Position numbers and translations under genes: made by a program. Below are positions 6,708 through 7,505 of a stretch of DNA of 7,505 bases, in pieces. Origin of the DNA: an uncultured Planctomycetaceae bacterium (GTDB lineage: Bacteria; Planctomycetota; Planctomycetia; Planctomycetales; Planctomycetaceae). The notes under the pieces are model-generated. The model saw only the letters and a list, made by a program, of their open reading frames with translations, had not been told where the DNA came from and made no database searches. The DNA is taken from NCBI GenBank assembly GCA_903823545.1, contig CAIJTL010000213.1:1-7505 (forward strand), in the 5' to 3' direction. Numbering within the stretch: position 1 is the stretch's first letter; each line of letters begins with the position of its first letter.

Positions 6708-7505
6708 CTACCGTGCTTCGGACTCCAGTTTGTAATCGCTGATCTTTTTGTGAAGCGTGTTGCGATTGATGCCTAGGCGGTCGGCTGTTTTGGTTTGGGT
6801 TCCTTGGCAGGAACGTAGAACCTGCAGGATGACTTCGCGTTCGACGATGGAGACCGCTCGTTCGTGGAGGTCGTTTGCTTCGGGGCCAGCTTGGACGATG
6901 CTGGTTGAGACGAGTTCTGTCGCCATCTTTTGCAGGTCGTTCGCTTGAGGTCGTCCCATGCGGACGGCGGCAAGACCGCGGACATGAGGCGGTAATAGGT
7001 CGGCGGTGAGTGTGTCGCTGGTCGAGAGGACGATTGCTCGTTCGATGTAGTTTTGCAGTTCGCGCACGTTGCCGGGGAACGAGTAACGTTGCAGGAACCC
7101 GACAAATTCGGGCGCCACTTTAGGGACCGGTCGGCTGTTGTCCTGAGCGTATTGCCGAGCGAAATGCTCAACAAGTAGCGGCACGTCATCGGTCCGTTCG
7201 CGCAGGGCAGGGAGATAAATCGAAATCACGTTCATGCGGTAATAAAGGTCTTCGCGAAATTTTTCGCGATCAACTTCTTCCAACAAATCGCGATTGGTGG
7301 CGGCGACGATGCGGCAATCGACTTGGATCGTGCGACTGTCTCCGACTCGTTCGAACTCGTGTTCTTGCAGCACTCGCAGCAATTTGACTTGCAGCGTGTG
7401 GCTCATCGAATTCACTTCGTCGAGGAAGATCGTGCCTCCGTGAGCCGCCTCGAAGCGACCTGTGCGATTTTCGATTGCGTTCGTGAAGGCCCCTTTGACG
7501 TGGCC
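6708..7505 (-). CDS. Sigma-54-dependent transcriptional activator, NtrC family (N-terminus outside window)
   Basis: The frame stays open to the window end at 7505, giving 265 visible residues; the ATG at 7415 is internal to the AAA+ domain. From the edge: [10 protein letters not shown] (the sigma-54 contact loop, normally GAFTGA), Walker [28 protein letters not shown], sensor [10 protein letters not shown], the arginine-finger region [20 protein letters not shown], sensor [18 protein letters not shown], a linker, and a C-terminal Fis-type helix-turn-helix ([21 protein letters not shown], second half from GINRN) ending shortly before the TAG at 6710-6708. It would hydrolyse ATP to open sigma-54 holoenzyme promoters from upstream sites. 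The Walker A motif and sensory domain are out of view, so the signal and targets cannot be told. It converges on tRNA-His. Confidence 0.95.
   Translation of the reverse strand, partial: GHVKGAFTNAIENRTGRFEAAHGGTIFLDEVNSMSHTLQVKLLRVLQEHEFERVGDSRTIQVDCRIVAATNRDLLEEVDREKFREDLYYRMNVISIYLPALRERTDDVPLLVEHFARQYAQDNSRPVPKVAPEFVGFLQRYSFPGNVRELQNYIERAIVLSTSDTLTADLLPPHVRGLAAVRMGRPQANDLQKMATELVSTSIVQAGPEANDLHERAVSIVEREVILQVLRSCQGTQTKTADRLGINRNTLHKKISDYKLESEAR

Overview
The window looks like planctomycete DNA, most likely Pirellulaceae (Rhodopirellula-like). The evidence is two families largely confined to the Planctomycetes-Verrucomicrobia group: the 'putative membrane-bound dehydrogenase' propeller (TIGR02604 type) and the Pirellula/Verrucomicrobium-type CxxCH haem-binding domain (TIGR02603 type). 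Moderate GC content and weak Shine-Dalgarno signals fit this. The assignment comes from reading motifs, not from a search.

Layout. (1) 3-2201 (+): a large secreted or periplasmic protein, 5'-truncated by the window edge. It carries the tail of an SGNH hydrolase domain, a beta-propeller 'dehydrogenase' domain with two Asp-rich calcium-loop-like motifs, and HEAT-like repeats. (2) 2202-2295: a short gap dense in inverted repeats, including a 13-bp hairpin without a U-tract. (3) 2296-2784 and 2781-3161 (+): two small genes overlapping by four bases (TTGA). The first begins with an AF2212/DUF104-like antitoxin segment followed by a conserved-looking 'GWLDGKG...YLYPT..GG' domain. The second is a 126-residue protein of no family I can name. 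(4) 3161-4957 (+): an exported HEAT-repeat plus CxxCH cytochrome-type protein whose possible ATG overlaps the preceding stop by one base (TGATG). (5) 5010-6386 (+): a membrane-anchored DUF58 protein. (6) 6504-6578 (+): tRNA-His(GTG), followed by a clear intrinsic terminator at 6586-6620. (7) 6708-7505 (-): the C-terminal part of an NtrC-type sigma-54 activator, cut by the window end and convergent with the tRNA.

How the genes work together. The propeller protein and the CxxCH protein look like two halves of an architecture often found in one planctomycete polypeptide (hydrolase/propeller - HEAT - haem). Here they are separate proteins, the second with its own signal peptide, so they probably cooperate outside the cytoplasm in oxidising a sugar-like or other unknown substrate and passing on electrons. 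The two small genes between them are unrelated to that job and look like an inserted, possibly toxin-antitoxin-like, pair. That pair is the best candidate for an undescribed system. DUF58, tRNA-His and the sigma-54 regulator are ordinary neighbours with a few motif-level oddities.
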